Assembly (NCBI GenBank): GCA_036971715.1
Contig: JAVHJL010000010.1
Location: 1,178,001-1,242,000 of the forward strand
DNA length: 64,000 nt
Reading direction: 5' to 3'
Source: Arthrobotrys musiformis
Taxonomy: Eukaryota; Ascomycota; Orbiliomycetes; Orbiliales; Orbiliaceae
The translations under genes and the position numbers were made by a program. Of this stretch, positions 33,453 to 45,953 are shown in pieces; within the stretch, counting starts at the first letter, position 1; each line of letters starts with the position of its first letter. The notes under the pieces were generated by a model. That model was not told the DNA's origin, searched no databases, and worked only from the letters and a program-made list of their open reading frames with translations.

Positions 33453-36305
33453 ATATAAAATCTCTCTACGCGGAACAACACGTATACGCATGTCGACATT
33501 TAGTATACGGGAATATTTTTACGAACGAAAAGGAATATAATGCGGAATTTACGAACTGTTTGTGGAAAAGAAAAGTTATCATCACGGTTACGAAAACAAA
33601 ATATCTTCACGAAACACACACATCACACATACATCGACCCCGAGGATCCTTCGAAACATCCATCTATAAGGAGCATATTATCACCTATACCAGAACGAAA
33701 CTTGCTACGTACATCAACCCACCAAACATTTTGAATACGACATATCACCATCGTGGCCCATGGAGTCACTCCAAATTTGCTTTCATACCGTGTCGAAACC
33801 AGTGATCCCCATTAGCGTTTCATCACCTCTCACCTTCGCTTTATTTTACAACAAAAAACTTCTTTCGATCTAGTTTTCCTGGTTATTCTTTTTATGCTTC
33901 GGTTCTAATTGGGCGCATGGCATCTTGGTATTCTGCCTCGTTTCCTTCAACTTCAATAAGGTCAGGTTATCTGTTTATCGATTCTACGTCTGTCTTTTTT
34001 GCGCGTTTCTTGTAAGGGTACGTTTTTTTTACGGGTTTCTTTTCGACATCCTTTTTTCCTTATCATTACATTCATGTCTGAGTAACAATGGGCAAAATGG
34101 GAAGTGGGATACTGGGCTAGGAATAGGACTTTTTTTTTTTTAGGATTTTCTTCTTTATTTACTTGTTACACCCCCCCTTTTTTCTCTTTCTTATCCATCT
34201 TCATCAACACCATCCATCTACTAGGAATTTTTTTCTTGCGGAAAGGTGGGGTTCGTCCGCGAACTTTTGGCGGATTTTCCAACCTGTATACAGCATTTCG
34301 TTTTCCGCAAGTTCAATTCTTTGTAACTTAAGGTTTTTCCTACTTTTCCTTCTATGGATGGATTTCTTATTTATCTCCTAATTTCCTATGTGATGCGGAT
34401 GTTTACGGAACCTAACGAGGCGAGAAGGGCAGTTGCTTACCATGAGGAGAATACAAGATGCAGTGATGGAGTTAAGGTCGAGTATTCGGGTCTTTTTTTA
34501 GGTGGTTTCCCTATGTTGACGTATGTTATCAGTATATCCTTATCCTTCTATCTTTTTTCGTCCTCTTCCCCCGTTCTTGATGAATCCTATCTGGTTGTTT
34601 TCCATCATGTCCAATGGTTTCAACATGTTTTACAACAAATCGTAATAGGGGTGTCTATCGCTTTTCTCCCTTTCCCTTGACGTATCCTCCGCCCGTTCTT
34701 TTACGCGCTTTTTTTTTCGGTCCGAATGTCTTTGGTCTCACGCATATAGAACGCATTGTTGCATAGCTGAAAATGTTAACTAGCCCCGAAATCCAATGCT
34801 GTTTTGTATCATTTTGCATGAATTTGATTCTCCAAATGTGGTTTCTCCGATGAGGCTCAGTACGTGGTATAAAGTTTATCTCAGATCAAGCTTTGTCTCG
34901 GAGAAAAAAAATGTTGAGCTCATGATCTAGTTTTCGCCCCGAATGGGGGGTAGGGGGTAGTAAGAATATTAAAATAAGACATGATGTTAAAATAAACTAC
35001 GACACCAAATGCAAATGACAAACCCACATCAGATAAAAGCTTGACCCCTTATTACCGTCTACTTCAGGTCAAGTATTCCGAGGTAATATGTTAACGGAGG
35101 GGAAGGGGGGGAAAGGTGGGACCCTTCGTTTTTAGATCGGACGTGCGTATTGCTTTTCCAAAGATGCAAGCGCCACAGCTGCTAGAACGGGTACTACGCA
35201 GCTCGCTCCCCTCTTTTTAAAAACGCCCCCCTTTCTATAACGTTAATGGCAGAGGTACTTGGTATGCGGCATGTAACAGGTGGATCGCACCCGAGGGAAC
35301 GTTCGGAACCTTTGGGGGGTGTGGAAACGGTCGACTTTCAGGTGGGATACCTCTGGAAAGTACTTACTACTTGGAGTACTTATGCATATATCGATTTGTA
35401 TAATTGTTGCCAATATTATAGCGGCTGGGCTTATAGTTATAAATATAAACGAGGCCTGTGGCTTGCATCTACACCCACGATTGATACATGTATACAGTAC
35501 TATACTTTCGAGGGGTACTGGTACTTCAAATGTATATCTACAAAGCCCTGAAATGGAGTGACTTTGTAAGCCGTAGATAGTATGTATTCAAGATAGACAA
35601 ATACCTTTTCCTCCTGCGCGGCCGGATATATTGCAGGCTATTCTGGGGGCCCAGTTGACCGGAACTCAGCTCAGACCAGCCTCCAGACAGCCGCCTCGAA
35701 GTTGCATTTGTTGGGTTCTGGTCGACGGCCGTGTGGTTTTTGTGTTGTGGATTCGCTAAGGCTTTTTCAACCTCCACGTTTTTTTAATTTCGCGCGATAT
35801 CATCAACCATCAGCCAAAAGCCCCCTCCTCCATCCCGACCTCCTCTCATCGATCTGGCATCGAACGAATCACCATCATACGAGAACAGAACGTTTGCCTG
35901 GCCCCACTTCTGACACCCGGGATAGAAAGCTCCACACAGCTATACAGACATACGGAGCATCTCCTCTTGATTCAAACCCCTACAAGGATCATATCCTTTC
36001 ACACGACGTCACGAACCTAGCTCGTCACGAACCAAGAAACAGCGAGAACGAACGAACCAGCGAAACGACCATTAATTGCCCATATCAAAAGCTGCAAAGT
36101 CCGTTTCGGAAACCCGTAAAAAGAGGAGAAACTCGAATCGAATTAATCCACATATATCTACATCCCACACAGTCACACAAAGGAAACCCCGTCGTTCTCT
36201 TGTCATCTGAAAGTCAAGGCAGCGAAGGAGGACGACAGACCATCAAAAGAATCCCTACACGTACATACACCCATTTATTACGTGTCCAATCATAATCTCC
36301 CAACA
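33453..36305. other. Intergenic: Myb 3' flank to Y14 leader
   Basis: A 2.85-kb gap. A 108-codon ATG-initiated frame at 34354-34680 has two hydrophobic stretches but no recognisable family. The last 600 bases before 36306 are C/A-rich and stop-poor in one frame, consistent with the 5' leader of the Y14 gene rather than a gene, since that frame has no ATG at its start. Confidence 0.5.
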
Positions 36306-36743
36306 ATGGCCGACAACGACGTCGAAATGTCGTCGGCACCCGACGCTCCAAAATCCCAAGGAGCTCCCGTACCCTCCCGTTCCATCGAAGGGTGGATAGT
36401 ACTGGTCACCAACGTCCACGAAGAGGCAGGCGAGGAAGACCTAAACGATCTTTTCGCGGAACACGGCGAAGTCCAGAATCTGCATTTAAACCTGGACCGG
36501 AGAACGGGTTACGTGAAGGGATATGCATTGGTGGAGTATTCGACCAAGGAGGAGGCACAGAGTGCTATTTCTGCTATTGACGGAAGCAAATTGTTGGATC
36601 AGACGGTCAGCGCTGACTGGGCGTTTGTGAGGCCTCAAGGTGGTAATGTTAATGGTGGTGGGAGAGGCAGAGGGAGAGGAGCGCAGGGAGGTAGGAGGCA
36701 TAGGAGTACGAGTCCTGGAAAGGCGGAAGGGGGGGAAGAGTAA
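36306..36743 (+). CDS. Exon junction complex RNA-binding protein Y14 (RBM8A)
   Basis: Binds Mago nashi and, with eIF4A3, forms the core deposited upstream of spliced exon junctions, affecting mRNA export, localisation and decay. Single exon, 145 residues, close to the usual length of fungal and animal Y14. It has a short acidic N terminus, then [17 protein letters not shown], which is diagnostic of Y14. One RRM spans about residues 30-108, with RNP2-like IVLVTNV (31-37) and RNP1-like [11 protein letters not shown] (68-78), followed by ADWAFVRP. The C terminus is a GRGRGRG-type arginine/glycine tail with RRHRSTSP, likely phosphorylated. The ATG at 36306 sits in a good context (CAACAATGGCC). 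An upstream in-frame GTG at 36282 is not needed. Mago and eIF4A3 are not in the window. Confidence 0.94.
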   Translation: MADNDVEMSSAPDAPKSQGAPVPSRSIEGWIVLVTNVHEEAGEEDLNDLFAEHGEVQNLHLNLDRRTGYVKGYALVEYSTKEEAQSAISAIDGSKLLDQTVSADWAFVRPQGGNVNGGGRGRGRGAQGGRRHRSTSPGKAEGGEE

Positions 36744-39139
36744 AAGAAAGATCGAGGAACAGAGGTGGGGGGTGGGAGGTGGGCGAAAAGGAGGCGATGG
36801 GATGTAATGGTGAGCTAATTGGAGGCTCTGCCTCGCGAGAGAGATGAGGGGGATGGCCTGATATGTATGAAAGTGGGTCTAAAGATACCGTCATATAGAT
36901 GGTATAGACGGCGAATGAATAGGAAAAGAGGCAAAGCGGAGCACTGGGGGAAAAAATGTTGGGTGTCAGGGAAAAAATGATATCGAACAGCTACTTCCGC
37001 GAGCTTGAACTTGTCTCGTACACCAGAGCTAGCCAACGGCCTGGGCCAGAAATATGCCAAATACCCTGTATCATACGACACTACTGAGAAAAGGAAAGCA
37101 GCCGACCAGACATCTTTTCGACGTCAATTGGCTATCCAAGTCTCTAATCCCATCCTTCCGCTTTTTGATAGAACTTGTAAAATGAATAGAGCTCCGTCGG
37201 AATTGTTACACCAAACCGGTTACTTCCAAAAACCTCTTCCCAGCAAAAGCAGGCGCTATGTAGGCATGTTTCTTCGTCTCCGTACTTTCAACTCTGCCGA
37301 ATAGGAATACATGGCTAGCGAGCTATGCGACGGCATCTCCAGGCCATGCCTCCATTGTGAACCTGGCAAAATCAGGAGACGCCGGTAATAAAAGTGAGCT
37401 CGAAATAGTACTAAGGCGGCACTATAGACGGCATCCTCATGCAGGATGAGCTAGTGTTTCTCAGCTTTACGGGCTAGAACGACGCCTCCCATGCGCGTGG
37501 CCTGGTTCCAGACCGTCGGATCTTCTGAATGGAATATATTCAATGCGGAACTCGGCCGTGAATTGCAAAGCGGTTTATCATAGAACTTCGCATGCTATTC
37601 GTGGCGATCAAACGGAATACTCATCGAATACGAGCTTTTAAAGTCCCCATTTTAAAGGGAGAAAGAGGCGATTGGTCGGAGGCAATTGAGCGTCTTCATG
37701 CATATAGCAAGCCGTGTTATTGGAGTCATTCGAAGGCTTTGGTGTTAGGCACTGTCGACATACCGAAGTCCTGGCGTTTGGATTTTGTCTTTGTGTGTTT
37801 GCCTTAACTCATGGCAACTTGGGCTTCTGATAGCACCCTCATGCATATTGGGCCATACTATTAATAATATATTCCTGGGCAACTGAGTAAACCAGGTTTT
37901 AGAGCAATGCAAGCGACGAGCGAGGGGGCATTTTGATATCATCGCCCTCAAATTCAAATGTTGGTCCAAAAGTTTGTTGTATTTTTGGGGGGGATGTATA
38001 CATGTGGAGCTCTGTTGAGCTCTGTTGAGGTAAACTCTTGACCCATGGGTCCCTGACCACGCACTACACTAGCTGTGCCTCCAAACCACAGTACAGTCAA
38101 ATAGAATACTACTTCTAGCTTCTGTAACATCGCAAATAATGATAACTCCTCAAAACCAATTGGCCTTGGTCTCATTAGCTTTCTATTTGAATTGTCCAAC
38201 GTCATGTAACATGTCAATAAGTGTGCCAAAGCGATGGAATTAGGATCATTACGTTCTCAATCCGGAAATCGAGCTTGTTCATAGGACCCCTGCTGTGCCG
38301 CTCGTTTGCAGCGTCGACGGAAAAAACCTGGAAAATGTAACGAAACCGTCCGAAAAATCGAATCAAACGATTCGTAATCATTTCTTGTATCAATGGTATT
38401 TTGGTATCAATGGTATCGTATCATGCACGATTGGCTTCTATTTGCCTTCGAGCAAACTTTCTCGCATTCCTTCTCCATCGACTCATTGACGGTACCGCGG
38501 TACGCAATCTTTCTGTACCTTGGAAACGCTATGCATCTGCATTAATTGTCGATGTAGGATGCAGGCCGCATATAGTGAAGCTATATTGCGAAGCCAAGAT
38601 ATCTCGTGGGAGCGGCTGCTCATGCACATATGCATGAGCTTTTTTTTCGCATAACATGAGGCGGACTCAATCCGATTTTTTGAAACCGAGCAAAAACATA
38701 AGGCATTAGGCCTAAAAAACCTTTTTTCGTCCCACGTTGTCGCTTTCGGCTCTTCTTTAAAGACATTGATGTTTTTTTTATGGGGGTTGGAAAGGATACA
38801 TCGGTACCTTAAAAATGTTGGTCTGGATCCTGCATGTGGCGCTTTCTTAGGTTTGCTTGGTCCCTCTTCGAATTTTAAAACCGTCTCGCCTTACAACTTC
38901 GCCTCTCCGGCCCGGTATCAAACAAGGGTTCAATTTAGTCGATGGGGATTTGGAACTTTGCGCCTTCGAAGAATGGACCCAGTTTGTATGGCCCGATTGG
39001 CCATGGCTTTTCAGGCTCCCGTGCGGTACACGCGGAAATCGGCTTAAAGGACTTATATAGTACAGTTGTGGATTCACTTCAAGGATTATTCGCCATGTGT
39101 GTCCTACATTCCAGAACGCTCGCAGCAAGGGTATATTTC

Positions 39140-39179
39140 GTCCAACTGTCCAACCGTCCAACTGTCCGACTGTCCGCAA
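39140..39179. repeat. Five-copy 8-bp minisatellite (GTCCAACT)
   Basis: Tandem 8-base units: GTCCAACT, GTCCAACC, GTCCAACT, GTCCGACT and a diverged fifth copy. No gene overlaps it. Confidence 0.8.
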
Positions 39180-40828
39180 GGGATCCCTGGAACCTAATGT
39201 AATAGTGATTCTGTAATTCTGTAACCAATTCTCCTCATATCAGTATTCGGATATCCTGATAGGGTACCACCTTTCAGCTGATCATGCTTGCAAAGTAGTG
39301 GAGTCTTGACCTCGTGTTGGTGTGCTGGCGCTCAACTGGCGTCGGCGCCAGCGAGTGGATGTTACCGGTATTCTGGGACGCTACCTCATATTTGCGGGCT
39401 GGTTTATCCTTGTAGTCGCGGTTTCCTTCTGATGGGGATGCTTTAATCTAGTGTATCTCCTTTTCACTTTGTAAGTATCTTGACAATGCAACGACGATGG
39501 GAGCGCGGGGAGTCCGATATATTCAGCCTCAGTTTGACGAGTAACAAATGACATGGATGGAGTTGAAGTGCTAGCGTGACTATTTTCTTCATAGTAATGG
39601 CTTTGTGCAAACCTGCGGCAAAGCTAGCGCCGTCTGTTTCTTCGTCCCGTTGCCTCGAAAGGATTCAACCTATACTTAAGCGTGGGATGAAAATGGGAGA
39701 CCTAGACCGACCACCACCGAAATCCAGGCCTAGAGATTGGACGGAACGAAGTACCTATTGGGCAAATTTTCGTAATCATGCACGTCGCCTAAGAGATTCT
39801 TTCAAGCTGTTACCAGGTTTCTAAGAACAATTGCATTGTACTCTTGGTATCTATGTACCTGTCTGATGACGGAGAAGGGATTTGCATGTTTGGTGTTTAT
39901 GCACTGCTCTTCTTTTCTTTTCCGGCCATTTTCCGCCCGTTTGGAATATCTCTCAAATGTAAAATTAATCGCGAAGGTTGAGTTACGTATGATATGTACC
40001 GATAAGCCTTGCATTTGATAATATGATTTCGGCCGGGGGAACTTGGGAGGTATCACAAACTTGATATAAATTAATTTTGGGAGATATATCTGTGGTCGTA
40101 TAGTTAGTGGGGCTGTGAAGCTCTACGGATTCAATGCGGAATAGTAATAATATATATGACTTCATCCATCTGTATATATTAGAATGCTTGACAGGCTTCG
40201 AGAATTGGGAAATGGGTCATAAGTTGGGGGGTACATTCCGGACGAATGTAGCGGCCGATAGACCCTAGCATGTATACAGGTACAAGTGACCCCTTTTTGG
40301 GAGTAGTGTCCTATCTATTTTCTGTTATATCAAGAACAATTGTGGGCTAGTACTATAGTCTGTTAATTAGGGGAGACGGGATTCGGAAGGCAACAGAGCA
40401 AGGACCAAGCATGCATAGCGTAGTACCGTCAGGTATCCTTTCCAAAGGGGTATTTTGTGCGCGCGTGCGCCTTGTCCGTATTGCATGCATCGGTACCCGT
40501 TTTTCGAGGTCTTGTGTTACAACTGTTGGATTTGTTCCAATTTTGACGGGACGCATGTATACAGGAGGGACGGGCAAGCGTCTTCTGGCATCACATTTTG
40601 TACGTACGTGGGAACAAAGTCCCAAGGCAGCCAACAGGTTGGTGTACCTGGGGCTGTGGAATTTGTGATTTCGCATTTGAAGGAGCTAGGAGGACAGGAA
40701 CGAAGGACTGGCCGATATCAAGTTCCTTGGAAATTGATATTGTGTTAGGCAAGATGGCTTCGAATTCGATTCAGGCACAGCAGAGCACTCTCGATGAGTC
40801 TGTGTAGGATCATTCGAAGAGAAAAAGT

Positions 40829-40837
40829 TATATAAAG
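40829..40837 (+). promoter_or_regulatory. TATA box upstream of the zinc-ribbon microgene
   Basis: TATATAAAG, a near-consensus TATA element about 330 bases before the ATG at 41168. The spacing implies a 5' leader of up to about 300 nt. Assignment to this gene is inference. Confidence 0.4.
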
Positions 40838-41167
40838 GGCTCGTTCTGACCAGATTAATTGAAGTCTTCCCTATTCCATCAGCAGTCTACACTACTACAG
40901 TACAGCACTTACTCTACATACTTCTCGAGAATCAATTCAAACCAAAGTCCCTATCCATAGGCTTGAAATTGATTATCCCAAGGTAAATTCGAGGTGCTAT
41001 AACGCCAATTGAGATTCAATCGTTAATATATACTGACAGGAAGCTATATAGCTCAATTAGCTCGCACAAATACCACACCCGCCAGAACCACCCCTTAAAG
41101 ATACGAATAAAAGCTTTCGAAAGCAATAACGCCAGATAGTTGAACTTGCTATCACCTCTGAACCATC

Positions 41168-41432
41168 ATGTGTACTACCACCGGCAACAGAGTCTCAGGT
41201 ATGCAACCTCGGAATTTGAATGAACTCCAGTATATATAGAACTCTCTAACATGGTGCTCACGAGCGCATAGGCTTTGCAGATGTTAATAAAAGGCTCATC
41301 GATTGCAAAGAGCCAAGGTGTTATGGCCAGACGGAAGTATGCCCAAACTGCGGGCGTACGATGTACAAAAAAACGATAGAAGGAGTCTTAGTGTGGGAGT
41401 GCTCGAGCTGCGGGAGAACTCAAGCAATTTAG
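41168..41432 (+). CDS. Small spliced zinc-ribbon protein, function unknown
   Basis: A 63-residue protein from two exons, 41168-41198 and 41272-41432, missed by simple ORF finding because neither exon is long. The 73-nt intron has donor GTATGC, a textbook CTAAC branch site (41245-41249) and acceptor ATAG, and both sides are in phase 1. The product begins MCTTTGNRVSG and continues with two further cysteines (DC, RCYG). It then has a C-x2-C / C-x2-C zinc ribbon: CPNCGRTMYKK, about 10 residues with WE, and CSSCGRTQ near the C terminus. The repeated CGRT after each knuckle is the symmetry of a treble-clef or rubredoxin-type ribbon. There is no signal peptide, so a nuclear or cytosolic binding role is likely. 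I cannot name a family. Chance is possible for so short a gene, but splice signals, codon use and ribbon spacing agree. Confidence 0.6.
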
Positions 41433-42475
41433 CTAGTAAATAAAGGCTAGCTAATTATAAGCTTGCCACTGACTATTGGATATTTATCTGTCTAGGACGT
41501 ATTTGATCTTTTTGATTGAGTTTTCTGCTTTCCTATCTTTTTTCCTAATACTTGTCTCGGGTGGATTCAGTCATATTTGCACCGTATAGTTCTTTAGCGA
41601 TCGAGTATGGGCGGATTTCTGAGCTTTCTTTCTTTCTTCTTTCTTCTTTTCTTTAATTCCTTTCCCTTCTATACAGTTCGATCCATCGAATTCTCCTTGC
41701 TCTATCCTTTGTTTTGCTAATCTGAAGTTCGCTATTGGTTTTAGTACTTGTTTTATATATATTGGGGAAGTTGGACATGCGTGGACGCATTCCTTTGAGG
41801 AGGCACTGATAAGAAAACCCCATACAATCAATTACATGTATCTAGCTAGCTAGTCCGCAATGAAAAGCTACTTTATTGTATGGCAAAAAAGAATATGCAC
41901 CATGGAAAAGCATAGATAAGCTTTCATTTTGTTCCTGGGCATTTGGTGTTTGAAGGAGAAGTTATATCATGTTGGTTTGAATAGGCTGCCTTGTATGGAC
42001 GAATATATGCCACGAAAGGAATCAAGTTTTGCGTTGTCGATGTTGTCGATGTTGCCGGCTGTTCCACGAGATTAGATTAGATTGGACACTTCGAGTGACG
42101 ACCTCACCTGACGGCTCCTGCAGAAGGCGCTGCTGCTGCACCACGAAACCCTGCTCGAAGCATCAAACCAACCGACTTCTCACACCCTCCTCTTCTACAG
42201 TATATTTTAAAGAAATCAAGAACACAACCGGGAATCGCAACTTTGGACCGGACTGGCGGGACGAAGAATACCAACCCGGGCACCCCGACGAGAAGAAGAA
42301 AAAAACGCGCGCGCAATTTCATCATGTTGAATCGTCATTGTCGCTGGAACACATCCAGGTTCCACTGACCAGTTACAGACACCTCTGAATTGCAACATAC
42401 CTCAGCATATTTTACTTTCTTTTCGAGGAAAAGGGGAGGGGGGTGACTCTTTCGGAAGAGGTGTAGGCTGAAGCG
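41433..42475. other. Intergenic: microgene 3' flank to RTC1 leader
   Basis: About 1 kb. It contains T/C-rich microsatellite-like sequence at 41625-41665 and, from about 42 kb, the probable RTC1 promoter and leader. The 86- to 119-codon open frames here show no motifs. Confidence 0.5.
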
Positions 42476-45400
42476 ATGGATGCTTTCGGGCCCCAGAATT
42501 TTAATACCAGGGCTGGAGGGGCGGCTGCAGCTGTTCGTAGGTTCATCGGGGGAGGTACCAGTCGGCCGTCGACATCGGCTGGCCCGCCGAGTTTACTCCA
42601 TTCAACATCGAATCTAAGGTAGGAGAAAACATGCGCCTTAAGTGACTTTTACTTTATTTTGCCTTTTTACCATAGCTATGATATAAGCGTCATTATAAAA
42701 TCGCCATGGCTAACAATTCGAGCCACTCTAAAATTAGCTCATTCCATGGAACCCGAACGGCCCGGTATGACCTCCAGGTCCCGATCCAGTCCCTCAGCGC
42801 CTCTCCAGACCAAGATCTTGTCGTAGTTGCTGGCCGAGAGGTTCTCAAGCTTCTACGGGTAACATTCCACGGCGATATCACTGAACGTTTAGATCTTCGA
42901 GCGGGAAATGCACCTGGAAAGACGGTCGCTAATAGCGACGTTAAGTGGGGGTGTAACTTTTCCAAAGACGTCATTGCTACGGCTAACACCAATGGCAATA
43001 TTTGCGTCTACGACTTGAATCGTGGTGGTAAATTGGATAGAGTTATGCATGAGCACCAGAGATCGGTGCATAAGATCGCATTTAATCCGGGAAATGGAAA
43101 GATTTTGATCAGCGGGAGTCAAGATGGGATGATGAAGATCTGGGATTTAAGACAGAAGAAGAGTACGATGACATTATGGGGTAAGAGTGACGCTGTGAGG
43201 GATGTGCAGTTCAATGCTTTGAATGCTGTGCACTTTGCGGCAGCTTTTGATAATGGTACAATTCAGGTTGGTTTTATCCCTCAAAAAATTTGAGAATTAT
43301 AATTGAGAAAGCAACGGAGGGTTAATGTGATTTGTAGAAATGGGAGTGGAGGATGGGTGGGACGGCGCACTCTTATCTTAAAAAGATCAGTGCGCACAAT
43401 GGTCCAGTCTTCTCGATCGATTGGCATCCCGACGGCAAATATGTTGCGAGCGGCGGTCGCGACAAAACTGTCAAGGTCTGGGACTTCGGAGAAGGGGATA
43501 CTCAAAATAAACGCCCCGTTCACACGATCAGCACAATGGCCGCTATTGGCAGAGCTACCTGGAGGCCTCGTGGAGTCTCGACGCGAGAAATTGCGACATG
43601 CGCCATGACCCATGATAACAGAATCACGGTTTGGGACATAAAGCGACCGTTTGTGGGGAAATACGCCTTCGACGAACATACGAACGCCACATCTGGACTA
43701 TTATGGAAGGACGAGAATACATTATGGTCGTGCTCGAAGGACCAAATGTTTGTTCAACATGACTTGTCATACGCTGTGAATCCAATCAATTCTCTAAACC
43801 ACTCGGCGGTTGCCTGGGCTCCTAATATGAGCTTCATAGTTGTGATGGGACAGCGACCTCCACCTCCAGCAAAAAGGGATAGAAATGTCAGGTTCGAGAT
43901 GGACGACGAAATCACGAGCGGCGGGGGGCGGAAAAAGTCGTCTATGAGCGCAGCAGCGGGGAGGGTCCACCCAAAGATCGGTACGCAGCAAAGTGGTATA
44001 GATAGTCTTGGCGCGAAATACGTACCTCAACAAGCGGTCGTTGAGGTTGCATTACCGATGTTTAGCGGTGTTCCATTCACTGTTATGGCGAATAACTGGG
44101 TTACCAGTCTGTCTGATGGAATGACGCTGTCACAGGCGTGTCAAAAGAACGCGGAGACGGCATGGATACTCGGACAGTACCGCACGGCACAGACGTGGAA
44201 GATGCTGGATCTCATTCAAGGGTGGGAAATAGAAGCTCGACAGGAAGAAGAGGAGCGACTGAATAGGGAATCAGAAATGGCTGCCTCGAAGTCCCATCTC
44301 GAATCTGGAATCTTTGCAAAGCGAGCACTTGGAGTCTCGAATACCGATAGGAAGAGCTCTAATGGCTCAGCTGTAGCTACACCGTTGGCGAAGCCTGTCG
44401 CTGATACACCTCAACTGCAACCAGTTCTTACGCCTACTCCGAAGGCTCCGACGAATCAACTAGGCAACATTGATGAAAATCTTTCGTTACCACCAAAGGC
44501 TTTTGGTACTTCGGTTTCTTCCTCCACAGCTTCTACAGACGGCGGGGAAGTCCTCAACTTAGCGTCTCGCCGAGTTTCAGTGATCGCCAGAAGTCCCCAG
44601 GCGATCGACGAGAACAAAGAGTTAAGTCTAAAACCTGTAGACCACCACCAGCATCACCACCACCATGAGAACGAAGACAAGATCACCCCACTCCGTTCCG
44701 ACATGTTTAGCGCCTCCCCGGAACTCACATTCCGTGTGAATGGTGGCAGAAACGGCGGCACTAGCTCGCATGATCCTGAAGCACCCGACGTTGCTGCATC
44801 CTCTTCATTTGATAAGGATAAGGCTACACTATCGTTTCGTGGACGACAATACTCCATCGGTTTGACTAGCGAACAAACGTCTAGCTCCTACGACGATTCA
44901 ACCAACAGTTTCAGCCACCCACCCCGGTTAGGCACTTCCCATCACTTCGGCAAGGAAACGAGCGATGACGAAGATGATGACGACCACCACAACCACCACA
45001 ATAGCCATAACCGTCAACCAACCCACCATAACCCCTCAGCCCCACTAAACCCCGCCATGCGCAACACGTCCTCACATAATCTGAAACACCAACACCAACT
45101 TAACGCCGCTGAAGCGTTGGGGAAAGAAATCCAGGACATGGTGAAAGATTACGGCACGATCAAGCTCGCGGGGTCAGGCTACGGCAGGATGAAGGATTTA
45201 CCGTGGAACCTTCAGAATTTTTTGACGGTCTTGACGGATTATTATAGTGATCGTGGGGAGGTTCAAATGTGTGCTACTCTAGCTTTGTTGTTTGGGGATC
45301 TTGTGGAGTTTGATGAGCGGAGGATGGGGGATTGGATTGAAGGATATGTTGGTGAGTAGTTTTTCCCCCTCTACCCCTCCTTTACACCCCACCTCCTTTT

Positions 45401-45953
45401 GAGACAATCCTTTGGGAATTGAGTTGGTGGCGGGGTTTTTTCTCTAGCGGGGTGGTGTATGGTTTACTAACTAGCGTTATTCAGAACAACTGCAACGTTT
45501 CAAACTCTATGTCCCAGCCGCAGAGGTCATCAAAACCACAACAGTGGAACATGTGCGTTCCCAAGCGCTCACGAATACATTCATACACCTGAGTTGCGGG
45601 AACTGCAATGCACCAATGATGAGTGGTGGCGGGGGTGTAGCGAACACAGCATCTGCTTTGGATCCCACGGTGGACGGAGATGATGCACGGAAGGCGAGTT
45701 ATAAAGGGAGTCTATACTGTGAGAGTTGTAGGAGGATGGCGGATGGGTGTATGCTTTGCCATCAGATTGTGAGGGGCAGGTGGACTATGTGTCAGGTATG
45801 TGACTTTTCTGTTGGCTATTTTATGGGTATTGTTTGCTGACTGTGGTGGATTAGGGATGTTGTCATGGCGGGCATGATGATTGTTTGAGAGGTTGGTATA
45901 TTGATTCGAAGATGAAGCAGTGTCCCAGTGGGTGTGGGCATGATTGTGTGTAG
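42476..45953 (+). CDS. RTC1: RTC1, WD40/RING-like subunit of the SEA (GATOR2) complex
   Basis: Fungal counterpart of WDR24. In the SEA complex at the vacuole it opposes the GAP subcomplex and promotes TORC1 signalling by amino acids. Five exons: 42476-42618, 42723-43266, 43338-45351, 45485-45795 and 45855-45953; phases 2, 0, 1, 0; 1036 residues. WD40 repeats fill roughly residues 60-420 (KIWDLRQ, VFSIDWHPDGKYVASGG, VKVWDF, ITVWDIKRPF). A long disordered middle has a His run near 664 and an Asp/His/Asn stretch near 772. The C terminus is the family's zinc domain: LSCGNC, YCESC, CMLCH, MCQGCCHGGHDDCL, QCPSGCGHDC. The start matters. An ATG at 42706 is in frame but lies inside intron 1, where CTAAC is the branch site. 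The upstream exon joins in phase and adds a Ser/Gly/Ala-rich N terminus. Intron 2 has a weak GTTGGT donor. Confidence 0.93.

Larger units (their letters stand above)
36744..41167. other. 4.4-kb intergenic region
   Basis: No confidently recognised gene. Features seen are an 8-bp minisatellite at 39140-39179, a duplicated AGCTCTGTTG near 38010-38030, and a cysteine-rich open frame around 40455-40748 without an ATG in frame before the cysteines. A TATA box at 40829 probably belongs to the small gene at 41168. Confidence 0.5.

Noticed and set aside
35702..36295. 197-codon frame just upstream of Y14
   Set aside because: It begins at TTG and has no ATG. The C/A-rich leader is simply poor in stops. 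Treated as the 5' leader of Y14.
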